Assembly: GCA_011959105.1 (NCBI GenBank)
Contig: BLLU01000033.1
Span: forward strand, 1 to 64,000
Source of the DNA: Lachnospiraceae bacterium
GTDB taxonomy: Bacteria > Bacillota > Clostridia > Lachnospirales > Lachnospiraceae
Direction: 5' to 3'
DNA length: 64,000 nt
Shown here: in pieces, positions 53,414-61,710 of the stretch
Layout of the letters: each line of letters begins with the position of its first letter
Numbering within the stretch: the stretch's first letter is position 1
Notes under the pieces: generated by a model
What the model saw: only the letters and a program-made list of their open reading frames with translations
The model's database searches: none
What the model was told of the DNA's origin: nothing
Program-made: the position numbers and the translations under genes

Positions 53414-53620
53414 ATGAGTAAAAAGAAAATGATCTCTGCGATATTATTGATTGGAACTTTTGTCATATTGTTTGTGACAACATTTTTCCTTCCAGACAAG
53501 ATACCTTTCCATTTTGATGTGAATGGAGAAGCAGGCTGGTATGCAAGTAAGTATTTTCTACTGCTGCTTACACCTGTTCCGTATTTGATTTACCATCAAC
53601 TTACACACAGGAAAAAATGA
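53414..53620 (+). CDS. small DUF1648-type membrane protein
   Basis: A 68-residue protein with two membrane spans around a loop LPDKIPFHFDVNGEAGWYASK. That loop is the hallmark of the DUF1648 domain, normally the N-terminal part of SdpI-like immunity proteins. ATG at 53414 follows GGAGGAAGAAG. It is one gene upstream of an ArsR-type regulator and a SdpI-like protein, so it probably belongs to the same immunity module. Confidence 0.8.
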   Translation: MSKKKMISAILLIGTFVILFVTTFFLPDKIPFHFDVNGEAGWYASKYFLLLLTPVPYLIYHQLTHRKK

Positions 53621-53653
53621 ATACAGTATTATGTGGAAAGGAGATTTACTTAG

Positions 53654-53953
53654 ATGGCTACTGTATTCAAAGCTCTATCTGATGATACCAGACGACAGAT
53701 TCTAAAGCTGCTCGCAAATGGTGATATGACTGCCAAGGAAATTTCTGAAAACTTTATGATTTCAAAGCCTGCCATATCAAAACACCTTGATATTTTGAAA
53801 GAAGCAGGGTTAGTGACAAGCGAACGGACGGGGATGTCCGTCACTTATTCCCTTAATGCTTCTGTATTGCAAACAACTTTAGGCGCATTTTTGGAGTTTT
53901 TTGATACAAATAGATCCACAGGAAAAGAGGGAAACGAGAATGAAACTATATAG
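53654..53953 (+). CDS. ArsR/SdpR-type transcriptional repressor
   Basis: A 99-residue winged-helix regulator (KALSDDTRRQILKLLANGDM, then the recognition helix FMISKPAISKHLDILKEAGL). There are no metal-binding Cys residues. It resembles SdpR, the autorepressor encoded with SdpI in Bacillus, where SdpI binds the toxin and draws SdpR to the membrane. It overlaps the SdpI-like gene by 14 bp. The palindrome at 51034 is a good candidate target. Confidence 0.85.
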   Translation: MATVFKALSDDTRRQILKLLANGDMTAKEISENFMISKPAISKHLDILKEAGLVTSERTGMSVTYSLNASVLQTTLGAFLEFFDTNRSTGKEGNENETI

Positions 53954-54587
53954 AAGTCTGAATATGATATTCTTGATTATATTCATTATAGGGACAGCCC
54001 TATGTTTTAAATATCTTCCCAGCGAAATACCTTTGTTTATGCAAAGCCCTTCCCGTTGGGTTTTTATTGGGATTTGTTTTGTTATTTTGCTTGCGTTAGC
54101 TATTGCAGCCTTTTTTCCTCACAAAATCTCCAAAAACGACAATGAAGTGAGAAATGATATTACTCTAACTGTAATTAACCTCTTAGGACTCGGAATTTTT
54201 CTTTTCTATTTTGTCGCGATCGCTAGGTATTGCGGTTTGCAGATGAATTATATGAAAGGCATTGCGCTTATCGTGGGGGGCTTAATGGTATTAGTTGGAA
54301 ATTTTTTACCGCAAATGCCTTATCGCAGCCGGATTGGGTTTAAATTGCCTTGGATTCTTAAAGATAAACTATGTTGGCAAAAAAGCCATAGATTTGCCGG
54401 GTACACGGCAATACCTTTTGGGCTTATTCAGTGTTTGCTTGCTTTGTTTGTGCCAAATAACAATCTTGTATTTTTGCTGGGAATTGGTATTTGGATTATA
54501 ATTGTGTGTATTTATTCATTGATTATCTTTTATCAGAACAAGGGGAATTTTGGTAAGTATAAGCCATCAGACAGTAGCAGTAAGTAA
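53940..54587 (+). CDS. SdpI-family immunity-like membrane protein
   Basis: A 215-residue protein with about six spans. It has the DUF1648-like start LPSEIPLFMQSPSRW and the SdpI-type region YRSRIGFKLPWILKDKLCWQKSHRFAG, whose WxxxH motif is typical of this family. In Bacillus subtilis SdpI protects against the SdpC toxin and senses it. The gene starts inside the SdpR-like gene. No SdpC-like toxin gene is visible nearby, so it may guard against toxins of other cells. Confidence 0.85.
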   Translation: MKLYRSLNMIFLIIFIIGTALCFKYLPSEIPLFMQSPSRWVFIGICFVILLALAIAAFFPHKISKNDNEVRNDITLTVINLLGLGIFLFYFVAIARYCGLQMNYMKGIALIVGGLMVLVGNFLPQMPYRSRIGFKLPWILKDKLCWQKSHRFAGYTAIPFGLIQCLLALFVPNNNLVFLLGIGIWIIIVCIYSLIIFYQNKGNFGKYKPSDSSSK

Positions 54588-54621
54588 TAATATACAGCTT
54601 GGCAAATCTTTTATTCGTGAA

Positions 54622-54756
54622 TATGAGGCTGGCGATATTCCGGCTGATGTACTCCACTTCCCCATATACTGTCTTGATCGAAGTTCTGCGATTTCCATTC
54701 CCCCAATAGGCTTTCTTATTGCGCTCCTCTGCCAATTCTTTGTTATATGACTCCAA
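54622..54756 (-). pseudogene. ISLre2-family transposase fragment
   Basis: A minus-strand stretch reads SYNKELAEERNKKAYWGN, then NRRTSIKTVYGEVEYISRN. This matches the N-terminal region of ISLre2/UPF0236 transposases, where GxRRTxIKTxxGEVExxR is typical. Only about 45 residues remain, and it abuts the terminase relic on the other strand. Confidence 0.7.
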
Positions 54757-54808
54757 GGCTTTTGGGGCAGCGATAAAGGCAGCGCGTGCAGGGCGCAAGG
54801 AAAGCCGC

Positions 54809-54973
54809 AGAAATTTTGTGCGGACGGACTCGGCGGGGAATATCAAGCCGGATAAGAAGAAGTCCACGGAAAAGATTGACGGCGCGGTGGCGGCGGTTAC
54901 GGCGCTTGACCGGGTGGTAAGGAATGGCAGGAGTAGGGGGAGCGTGTATGATGAGAAGGGATTTTGCGCTTTT
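54809..54973 (+). pseudogene. phage terminase large subunit, C-terminal fragment
   Basis: The last 55 residues of a terminase-like protein are readable (NFVRTDSAGNIKPDKKKSTE, then KIDGAVAAVTALDRVVR and SVYDEKGF). In phage genomes this end is followed by the portal gene, and a portal fragment indeed lies 1 kb downstream, so this is a prophage relic. Confidence 0.75.
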
Positions 54974-55019
54974 AGTCTGATGGGATTAAGGGGGTTTAAA
55001 AATTTGTTTGTTTATGGGG

Positions 55020-55050
55020 TTGACTCTCACACTATGGTATACTCTAAACT
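55020..55050 (+). promoter_or_regulatory. MerR-type promoter with 19-bp spacer
   Basis: TTGACT (55020-55025) and TAAACT (55045-55050) are separated by 19 bp, the over-long spacing typical of promoters that a MerR-family activator twists into shape. The direct repeat ACTCT borders the spacer on both sides. It lies 43 bp before the MerR gene. Confidence 0.65.
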
Positions 55051-55092
55051 ATGTATGAGCTCAGGAAAACACATATATGTGAGGTGGAACGA

Positions 55093-55911
55093 ATGTTAAA
55101 GATAGGAGATTTTTCAAAACTGTCAAGAATCAGTATCCGTATGCTCCGGCATTACGATGAAATAGGAATCCTTCGTCCGGAAAGGGTGGATGATTTTACG
55201 GGATACCGGTATTATAGTGAATCACAGCTTCTGCTGGCAGGGCGGATACAGTCGTTGAAGGGCCTGGGGTTTGGGCTTTCTGTGATAAAAGAGATATTGG
55301 GCAAGTATGGTGATCCGCAGGAGATGGAGAAGTTCCTGTTGGTAAAACGCAGGGAACTGAAGGAGGAAGCTATGGCGGCAGAGCAGAAATTGATGCTGCT
55401 TGACAGTACATTGAAATGGCTGAGAAAGGATGGTAGTCTTATGGATTATGATGTTACATTAAAAACAGTACCGGAGCGTTATGTTGCAAGTGTGCGGCAG
55501 GTGATCCCCGCCTATGACCAGGAAGGGGTGTTATGGGAGATCATGTGCCGGGAACTGGAGCCGCAGAAGGTGCAGCAGGCAGCGCCGTGTTATGGGATGG
55601 CGATATTCCACGATGAAGGGCATAAGGAGCATGACCCGGATGTGGAGATTCAGAGCGCGGTTGTGGGGACTTATCAGGATACGGAGCATGTGAAATTCAA
55701 GACTGTGCCGCCGACCCAGGTTGCTTCTGCAATATATAAAGGCGGCTATGACCAGATTTCAAGAGTGAATGCGGCGGTTGCAGACTGGGTGGTGGCGAAC
55801 GGATATGATTTCGACGGGAAATCGTTCTGCATCTATCATGTGAGTCCAAGCCAGACAGATAATCCGGAAGAATTGGTCACGGAGGTTTGCTTTCCGGTAA
55901 GAAAGAAGTAA
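55093..55911 (+). CDS. MerR-family regulator with GyrI-like effector domain
   Basis: A 272-residue regulator. The MerR helix-turn-helix and wing (LSRISIRMLRHYDEIGILRP, FTGYRYYSESQLLLAGRIQ) take residues 1-70, a coiled coil follows to about 115, and the C-terminal 150 residues are a GyrI-like ligand-binding domain as in BmrR/Rob-type sensors. It probably senses a small hydrophobic compound and activates its own 19-bp-spaced promoter. It is intact but lies between terminase and portal fragments, so it was inserted into, or captured by, a decaying prophage. Confidence 0.88.
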   Translation: MLKIGDFSKLSRISIRMLRHYDEIGILRPERVDDFTGYRYYSESQLLLAGRIQSLKGLGFGLSVIKEILGKYGDPQEMEKFLLVKRRELKEEAMAAEQKLMLLDSTLKWLRKDGSLMDYDVTLKTVPERYVASVRQVIPAYDQEGVLWEIMCRELEPQKVQQAAPCYGMAIFHDEGHKEHDPDVEIQSAVVGTYQDTEHVKFKTVPPTQVASAIYKGGYDQISRVNAAVADWVVANGYDFDGKSFCIYHVSPSQTDNPEELVTEVCFPVRKK

Positions 55912-55935
55912 ATGATACATCAGTGATATATGCGG

Positions 55936-55966
55936 GAAAAGCATCTCTTCGGAGGTGCTTTTCTTC
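55936..55966 (+). terminator. intrinsic terminator with TTCG loop
   Basis: GAAAAGCATCTC (55936-55947), the stable loop TTCG and GAGGTGCTTTTC (55952-55963) followed by TTC. It lies 25 bp after the MerR stop. Confidence 0.8.
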
Positions 55967-56035
55967 TGTGTATTTTTAGGAGGTGTGTTTGAAGCTGAGA
56001 TCTATTTTGGGTATCATACGGCTTATTCCTTTTTG

Positions 56036-56185
56036 TTTGGGTGGAGCAGCAGCGGGAAGGTCGTGAATGAGCGGACGGCCATGCAGACCATGGCGGTCTA
56101 TTCCTGTGTGCGGATTCTGTCGGGGGCTGTTGCGTCTCTGTCGGTGCATCTATATCGGTATGCGGGGAAGGGGAAGATACGGTGA
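56036..56185 (+). pseudogene. phage portal protein (HK97 type), N-terminal fragment
   Basis: FGWSSSGKVVNERTAMQTMA followed by VYSCVRILSGAVASLSVHLY matches the start of HK97-type portal proteins (NERTAMQTxAVYACVRILA is typical). The frame stops after about 50 residues. The original order terminase then portal is kept, with the MerR gene between. Confidence 0.8.
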
Positions 56186-56420
56186 GGGGTACGGGGCCGG
56201 AGGCTGTGATATTTTCGCGCATGGCGGTGACAAATTCCCTGCTGTCTAAACTGGTGCCGAAGGAGACGGAAAAGAGGGTTCCGGTGGAGCAGTGGGGATG
56301 TTTATGGCGGATACGGAGCTTTTGCCTATCGGGCTGGTGAATGATATGTATACGGAACAGATGAATGACGGGTATCGGTACAGTGAGCTTGGGACGCAGG
56401 CGGATATGGACCGATTCTGA
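56186..56420 (+). other. further prophage-like debris
   Basis: No complete gene. A frame from about 56298 reads MADTELLPIGLVNDMYTEQM, then NDGYRYSELGTQADMDRF, and stops. Its GC content and position after the portal fragment suggest another phage gene end, but I cannot name the family. Confidence 0.35.
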
Positions 56421-56514
56421 AATCTGATTGATATGGCGGCTTTTTCTGCTATAATGGGGAATGGGAAAAGGCTGGCAGTGTTGGCAGGAAGTAAAATTTG
56501 AAAGGAGAAAGAAA

Positions 56515-56724
56515 ATGCCTTATATTACAGTTGAAAGTGGGGCTTTATCTGATGAGCAAAAGGAGTTATTAATAAAGAGGTTGACGGAGGTATCTTCTGA
56601 AATTATGAATGTACCACAGGAGTTTTTTACAATGACGATTAAAGAACTGCCGGACAAAAATTTTGGGATTGGAGGAAAAACAATTGATATAGTTAAATCA
56701 GAATATATAAAGGTTCATAAATAA
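56515..56724 (+). CDS. 4-oxalocrotonate tautomerase-like protein
   Basis: A 69-residue protein that starts Met-Pro-Tyr-Ile, so the catalytic N-terminal proline is exposed once Met is removed, as in 4-oxalocrotonate tautomerase and related enzymes. The rest (LSDEQKELLIKRLTEVSSEI, VPQEFFTMTIKEL) fits the short tautomerase fold, which works as an oligomer. AAAGGAGAAAG precedes the start. The physiological substrate is unknown, and the gene stands alone. Confidence 0.85.
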   Translation: MPYITVESGALSDEQKELLIKRLTEVSSEIMNVPQEFFTMTIKELPDKNFGIGGKTIDIVKSEYIKVHK

Positions 56725-56871
56725 AATGGTGAGAAATACTTCTCGTATTAGAATACAGTATCTGCAGAAAAACGAAAGCTGTTTCCTCTTTTCTCATCAT
56801 CCAATTGTGATTGAATGACGATATCCTTAATGATATAATTAAGGGCAATAAAAATCGGAATGGAGAGCGGC

Positions 56872-59112
56872 ATGAAAAAGGTATGCGCATGTGTTTTATT
56901 TGCAATCATCTTGCTTGTAGGATGTGGAGATAATGCTGGAATGCAAAACCTGTACAGCGCAGAGTTTGAGATTACGAGAACTGACAGCGAGACAGACTTT
57001 TTTCTGGCAGAGACATGGGATGCCGGGATTACGCCAGTATATCAACCGCTCTCTGATTCCTTTTCCATGGCAGAGGATACGCTGTATTTTGTGGTCAGAA
57101 CAGAGGGAATGCCTGCAAGTGTGTATGGGGTATCTTTAGCGGGACAGGGCCGGTCGCCGCAGCAGATTCTGCTTTTGGAAGATGGCAGTATTGATACTGT
57201 TGCGCAGGCAAAAGGGGCAGATGGAGAGAAGATCCTGGTTTTGGCAGGAAAAGATGAAGAGCAGGCCCCTTTTCTGGAGGCTTATACGATAGAAGGCTGT
57301 CAACTGTGGCGCAGTTTCTACGAAACACAGGGGGAGACGGCGCTCCGTCTGGCGCAGGATGGTGGCGGATATTTTTATGTCATGTACGCAGAAGAAGTAT
57401 TACTGTTCGATGGGGACGGCATCTGTGAGGGTAGTATTTCCTGTCCGGGAAAAAGTTATATAGATCTCTGTGCTGCTGGCGGCATTGTCTATGTGTCTTA
57501 TCATGACGGGGATACGGGAAAGACGCTGCTGACCAGACTGCAGCAATAGGGGAACCGGGCGGAGGGAGAACTGCCTATAGCGGGGAGTGGCCGCCTGGGA
57601 GCAGGCCGGGAGGAAAGATTGCTGTTTCAAGATGGGAACGATATATATGCATGTGTTTTCCAGACACAAAAAGCAGAAAGGCTATTGGATCTCAGCGAGT
57701 ATGATCTGGTCGGAGAAGAATTACATGCTCTGGGAGAGACCCCATCAGGAGAGATCCGGCTAATCACCTGGGAGATGTGCGCGTATGACAGCCCTGCATG
57801 GATCACCACACTTAAGGCGGCGCAGGAAGGACAAGTGGCAGAGGATGGCAGGCGGATCATTACCTGGCTTGTGGTAGGTGCAGAGTTGTCAGAAGAGGAA
57901 CAGGTGGTGGCGGCATTTAACCGACAAAATAAAGACTATAAAGTGGTAGTGGAGCAGGTCTCATTAAAAGGATTGACATCTACTCTGGGAGATAGACAGT
58001 ACGATCTTGACGCAGGTATTTATATGTGTGTCAATACCCGTCTGCTGGCCAGAGAAAGCGCCGATCTGCTTTCTTTTCTAAATTATCAGGATATGGAGCG
58101 CTATCTTTCGAAGGGATATCTGGAAGATTTGATACCGTATATCGCACAGTCCGAGCAGGTAAACCGGGAGGACTATCTAGGACAGGTACTGGCATGTTAC
58201 TTCAGAGGAAACGCTCTTTACAGTATTCCGCCTTCTTTTGGGATTGATACCTTGATCGGGAAGGAGTCCGAATTGGGAGCGGAACCGGGTTGGACTGTGA
58301 AAGAATTTTTGGATTGGCTTTCACAGCATCCGGATGCTGTGACCAAAGAGGGGATATCCAGAGAAAATGTGTTGGAATTCTGTCTGATGGGTACTATGAA
58401 TGATTACTTGAACTGGGAGTCCGGTCAGTGTGATTTTGAAGGGGAAGATTTTCGGAAGTTGATGGGCCAGATCCAGGAGCTGACAATGGACGGTTCCCCT
58501 CACTGGGACGATTGGGAAAAGCAGCTGGAGGAGAAAAAACCTGTTCTGGAACAGGTTAGGATAAGCGGTTTTTCAAGCTGCAACGCATGGGAAAATATGT
58601 ATGGTGAACCCTTGGTGTATAAGGGATATCCCAGTAAAGACGGAACTCCCTGTTACTATTATGTCAGCGGCGGACTTGGAATTCTCAGTAGAAGTACCTG
58701 CAAGGAAGGGGCTTATGCTTTCTGGGAATTTTATTTATTGCATCGTTCCGGGGGCGGCGATGCATATTATACCCACCGGGAGGATTATGCTGATAGTATG
58801 TTCCGTATTGCAGATGAGCAGTATGCCTTTACAGAAGATGGAAAGATGAAATATCGAAAATTGTCGGAGATGCCGCCCGAAACTGCGGAGGCAGAGGGGC
58901 TTGAGTGGATATCCCGTATGACCGAAGAACAGCGGGATAAGCAATTGGCCATGCTTGCGTATGCGCAGGCAGACACGCTGGATAATCAGGCTGTCTGTTA
59001 TATCATTTGTGAAGAGGCATCAGGCTATTTTGCAGGAGCAAAAGAGCTGGAAGATACCTGTCGGGTGATCCAGAGCAGGGTACAATTGTATTTGGCTGAG
59101 AGGGCGGGATAA
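56872..59112 (+). pseudogene. solute-binding lipoprotein gene with in-frame TAG
   Basis: A single reading frame of about 746 codons is interrupted only by TAG at 57547-57549 (codon 226). The frame before it begins as a lipoprotein (lipobox LLVGC, Cys 18) with a beta-rich region. After the stop it stays open and continues in the same frame into a family-1 solute-binding domain (VVAAFNRQNKDYKVVVEQVS, LYSIPPSFGIDTLIG, FWEFYLLHRSGGGDAYY). No ribosome site precedes a start in the second part. The simplest view is a recent nonsense mutation. No permease genes are next to it, so it may be an orphan binding protein like those of Lachnospiraceae with long N-terminal extensions. Confidence 0.75.
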
Positions 59113-59323
59113 ATTTTTTGATTTGCAATTAATAATTTAGGATAACAAAGAATATGCAGTTTTTAATCAGAATTGCCTAATATACAATTTATAATAAGGC
59201 ATTCGTTCCGCATGTGAGATGTTGGTTTATCCGGTCCCTTTTTTGCTGCAGCATACCTAAAGGAATTTGCATCAGGAGAGAAAGAGGGGTGTCTAAAAGT
59301 ATTTAGGGATGTCTTATGTATTT

Positions 59324-59981
59324 CTCCCTTTTCGGAATTGTGTACCCAGTGGGAAATAACTTATAAATATACATTGTAAATGGCAAATAAAGATTTTATA
59401 ATAAATATATAAATTGGGATTTGAAGGTATGTGCAATGGAACTTAAACTAATAGAATTAACCCATAAGAACGAGGTTTGCCAGACATACGAGATTTACAA
59501 GCACTGTATGTTTATGCCTACTGAGGAAAAATTCAGCATAAAAGCAGATCAACTTCTTGACGATAACGCTGTAAAAATCTTTGCTTGTTGCAATCAAGAC
59601 ATGATAGAGGGTGTTATCGTTGTTTTCTTTGCTGAACAACATAAAATGGAAGTCGTAGGCATTGCGGTTGATATGTCCGCTCGTGACAAGGGCATCGGTT
59701 CCTATATGATAAATCAGGTGATAAAGGATTACGGTTTGCTTTATGTATCTGCAGAAACAGATAATGATGCCGTTGGTTTTTATCGGAAAAACGGTTTTAG
59801 CATTACAGAGTTCCCCAAAACCTATGACGATGAAACTGTTATCCGATATAAATGCGAATTAACCATATAATCAATTTCCAGTTTATAGAACTGTTAGATT
59901 GTTGAATATTATGTGGTCTGTGTAGAAATATACTTTATATTTCGAGACTTATGCATCGGGAACACTTTCCCGAAAAGGGAG
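59324..59981 (+). mobile_element. GNAT-carrying mobile cassette, copy 2
   Basis: About 658 bp. The left end CTCCCTTTTCGGAA (59324-59337) and right end TTCCCGAAAAGGGAG (59967-59981) are inverted repeats, matching 22 of 28 positions when extended inward. The left 55 bases of the element match cassette 1 at 52 of 55 positions (CCCTTTTCGGAATT, then TGGGAAATAACTTATAAATA). The right 33 bases match at 29 of 33. The gene inside is a different acetyltransferase. No clear target duplication is visible here, so it may be older or rearranged. The 210 bp before it hold no gene. Confidence 0.75.
59436..59870 (+). CDS. GNAT-family N-acetyltransferase (cassette cargo)
   Basis: A 144-residue GNAT protein. 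Beta-4 and the acetyl-CoA loop are clear (VVGIAVDMSARDKGIGSYMI, with R/Q-x-x-G-x-G/A as RDKGIG), followed by SAETDNDAVGFYRKNGF near residue 118. It is not closely similar to the acetyltransferase of cassette 1, although the flanking ends are. ATG at 59436 follows GAAGG. Acceptor unknown. Confidence 0.85.
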   Translation: MELKLIELTHKNEVCQTYEIYKHCMFMPTEEKFSIKADQLLDDNAVKIFACCNQDMIEGVIVVFFAEQHKMEVVGIAVDMSARDKGIGSYMINQVIKDYGLLYVSAETDNDAVGFYRKNGFSITEFPKTYDDETVIRYKCELTI

Positions 59982-60170
59982 AAGATTTTGGATACCGGCG
60001 TAGTGTGTCGCATGCCCGCACATGGCTGGGAGGATAGCCAGATAACAGCGACAGAGGATATCATTTTAAAACGCAGAAATGGTTCGTATGTAACAGTAAT
60101 TATAAATATCAGCCGGTGCCACAGGGGATCTAAGGGGGAGGACAATAAGCACTCAAGCCAGGGCCGATCA
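59982..60170 (+). pseudogene. coding relic after the cassette
   Basis: Directly after the inverted end an open frame reads KILDTGVVCRMPAHGWEDSQ, then ILKRRNGSYVTVIINISRC. This looks like the tail of a real protein, probably from a mobile element, but I do not recognise the family. There is no start codon with a ribosome site. It runs up to the 25-bp repeat at 60171. Confidence 0.4.
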
Positions 60171-60195
60171 GGCTGCGGTATAAAAATCTGTTTTG
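60171..60195. repeat. 25-bp direct repeat, right copy
   Basis: Identical to 49469-49493. The two copies bracket 10.7 kb of accessory DNA containing the ABC/SdpRI-type operon, prophage relics and the second GNAT cassette. Confidence 0.7.
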
Positions 60196-60229
60196 ATGCC
60201 TTGACGCCCTTTTTCTTTGCGGTATCGTT

Positions 60230-60342
60230 TTTTCTGCATTATAGCATATACTATCTGCATACTCTTTTTGTAATTTATATGCAGAAAACCCCGTTAGCAT
60301 CTTGTTTTTCTGCATATAATATAGTACTATTATGTGCAGAAA
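60230..60342. promoter_or_regulatory. cluster of TCTGCATA motifs before the Fic gene
   Basis: Five copies of TCTGCAT or its complement ATGCAGA occur in 110 bp (60232, 60254, 60279, 60309, 60334). The last two form an inverted repeat with one mismatch, TCTGCATATAATA (60309-60321) and TATTATGTGCAGA (60328-60340), overlapping a TATAAT box and ending 14 bp before the Fic start. This is a likely operator for autoregulation. Confidence 0.65.
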
Positions 60343-60354
60343 GGGTGGGAGTAT

Positions 60355-60996
60355 ATGAGAAAATTTGATTATTCCTTTTTGAACAATGGCTTGTTGCCTG
60401 CTAATCTTGTGAATTTAACCGCAAACATATCTGCTCTTAAGACCATGGCAGGTGTACGAAAAGGCGAATACACGCAGATTTTTAGTGAACTTGAAGCCGT
60501 TGCAAAGATACAATCTATTAAGAGTTCTAATGCGATTGAAGGAATTGTCACAAGTGACGAGCGTATCGCTGCCATTGTAAATCAGAATAGCGCTCCCCTT
60601 AATCATAATGAGGCAGAGATTGCAGGCTATAGGGACGCATTAAATGAAATTCATTCAGGTTTTGAATATATTGATTTCAGAGAACGAGATATTCTGCGTT
60701 TGCATGAAATGATAATGTCCTTTGCTGGTTATGAATATGGCGGTCAGTACAAAACGGATGACAATGTGATTTTAGAAATAGACGCTGACGGCAATAGACA
60801 GGTTCGCTTTCGTCCTACATCCGCAGATGAAACACCAAAGGCAATGGAGCAATTAGAACTTGCTTATATGGAGGCTCGCAGCGACGCAAATGTGAATCAA
60901 CTTTTGCTGATTCCCTGCGTTATTTTGGACTTTCTCTGCATACACCCATTCCGGGAAGGAAATGCAATACAGATACACTTGCAGAAAGCGGCATAA
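60355..60996 (+). pseudogene. Fic-family protein, truncated in the catalytic motif
   Basis: A 213-residue product. The first 200 residues match a Fic/DOC-type AMP-transferase with its N-terminal Fic_N-like region and the inhibitory motif SSNAIEGI (S-x-x-x-E-G) at about residue 61. The active-site loop, normally HPFxDGNGRxxR, reads HPFREGN and then breaks off into unrelated residues AIQIHLQKAA and a stop. The Gly-Arg part that binds the ATP phosphates and the C-terminal helices are lost, so it should be inactive. The break coincides with the start of gene-free sequence. Confidence 0.82.
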
Positions 60997-61353
60997 CAGC
61001 GGCAAACTGCTTTGTATATAACTTCTAAGAATGGCATTGAGGCAGATTGAATAAGTTCGGCAAAGTGAGAGTTTCCCATATGAGGAATCTTTTCCATATG
61101 GAAAATCGTGTGTTATATTGAAGAATGCTAACTATGAATATTTCACGCTGGGGGATCCACCAATGCAAGAGTGAGAGTCACTTATCTTTTGCTGTGCATC
61201 ATGTTACTCAAAGTGGGAGTAACTAAGCGAAAGTAAGGGGGATCTGTTCTGTGAACCGTCGGCTTTATTAGGAAACCTGGCAAAGTCTATTCACAGAAAG
61301 ATCTGGATCCTTTGGCATGGAATAACCAATTTAATCTGAATAGTTATGTAAAG
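60997..61353. other. gene-free stretch with palindromes
   Basis: No supported gene. TTTTCCATATGGAAAA (61090-61105) is a perfect 16-bp palindrome, preceded 18 bp earlier by the imperfect copy TTTCCCATATGAGGAA (61072-61087). GTTACTC (61203-61209) and GAGTAAC (61217-61223) form another small hairpin. These could be regulator sites or the remains of a small RNA gene. Confidence 0.4.
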
Positions 61354-61404
61354 CCAGCCATCTCAAGCTTGGAATATTTAGTTTTGTGATGGCTGTTTCT
61401 TTAC
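61354..61404. terminator. hairpin terminator
   Basis: CAGCCATC (61355-61362) pairs with GATGGCTG (61388-61395), followed by TTTCTTTAC on the plus strand. The outer bases GTAAAG and CTTTAC pair as well. It lies between gene-free DNA and the 3' end of the minus-strand DUF2188 gene. Confidence 0.5.
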
Positions 61405-61463
61405 ATAACATTTCACAAAGCAATAAGGTTTTTCAACCGGTCAACCTAATCTCCTTTTGAGAT

Positions 61464-61691
61464 TTAAAATTTGGTATCTTTGGGTGGACAAGGATCATTG
61501 CCATAGCTATCCTTATCGCGAATACGGCCATGACGATTATGAATTACAAGTTCTGATTGTTGGCGTATCGCAATATCTCTGCCGTAAGCAATTGCCTCTT
61601 TTTGTGTATCAAAAGTTTTTGTTGCTCGGGCTGCTTTTTCTCGTTTTAATTGCCATTTCCCATTATTCGGAACTACATGTTGATTTGCCAT
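61464..61691 (-). CDS. DUF2188-family protein
   Basis: A 75-residue protein with the typical DUF2188 pattern: HVVPNNGKWQLKREKAARAT, then TFDTQKEAIAYGRDIA and a final IHNRHGRIRDKDSYGNDP. Function not established; such proteins are small, basic and cytoplasmic. ATG at 61691 follows AAAGGAGATG. It is second in a minus-strand pair with the gene at 61711, downstream of a CIRCE-like operator, so it may be stress-regulated. Confidence 0.82.
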   Translation of the reverse strand: MANQHVVPNNGKWQLKREKAARATKTFDTQKEAIAYGRDIAIRQQSELVIHNRHGRIRDKDSYGNDPCPPKDTKF

Positions 61692-61710
61692 ATAAAACAT
61701 CTCCTTTACA

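Noticed and set aside
57547..57549. TAG read as pyrrolysine or another amino acid
   Set aside because: No other gene in the window contains an in-frame TAG and no decoding signal is visible; a plain mutation is simpler.
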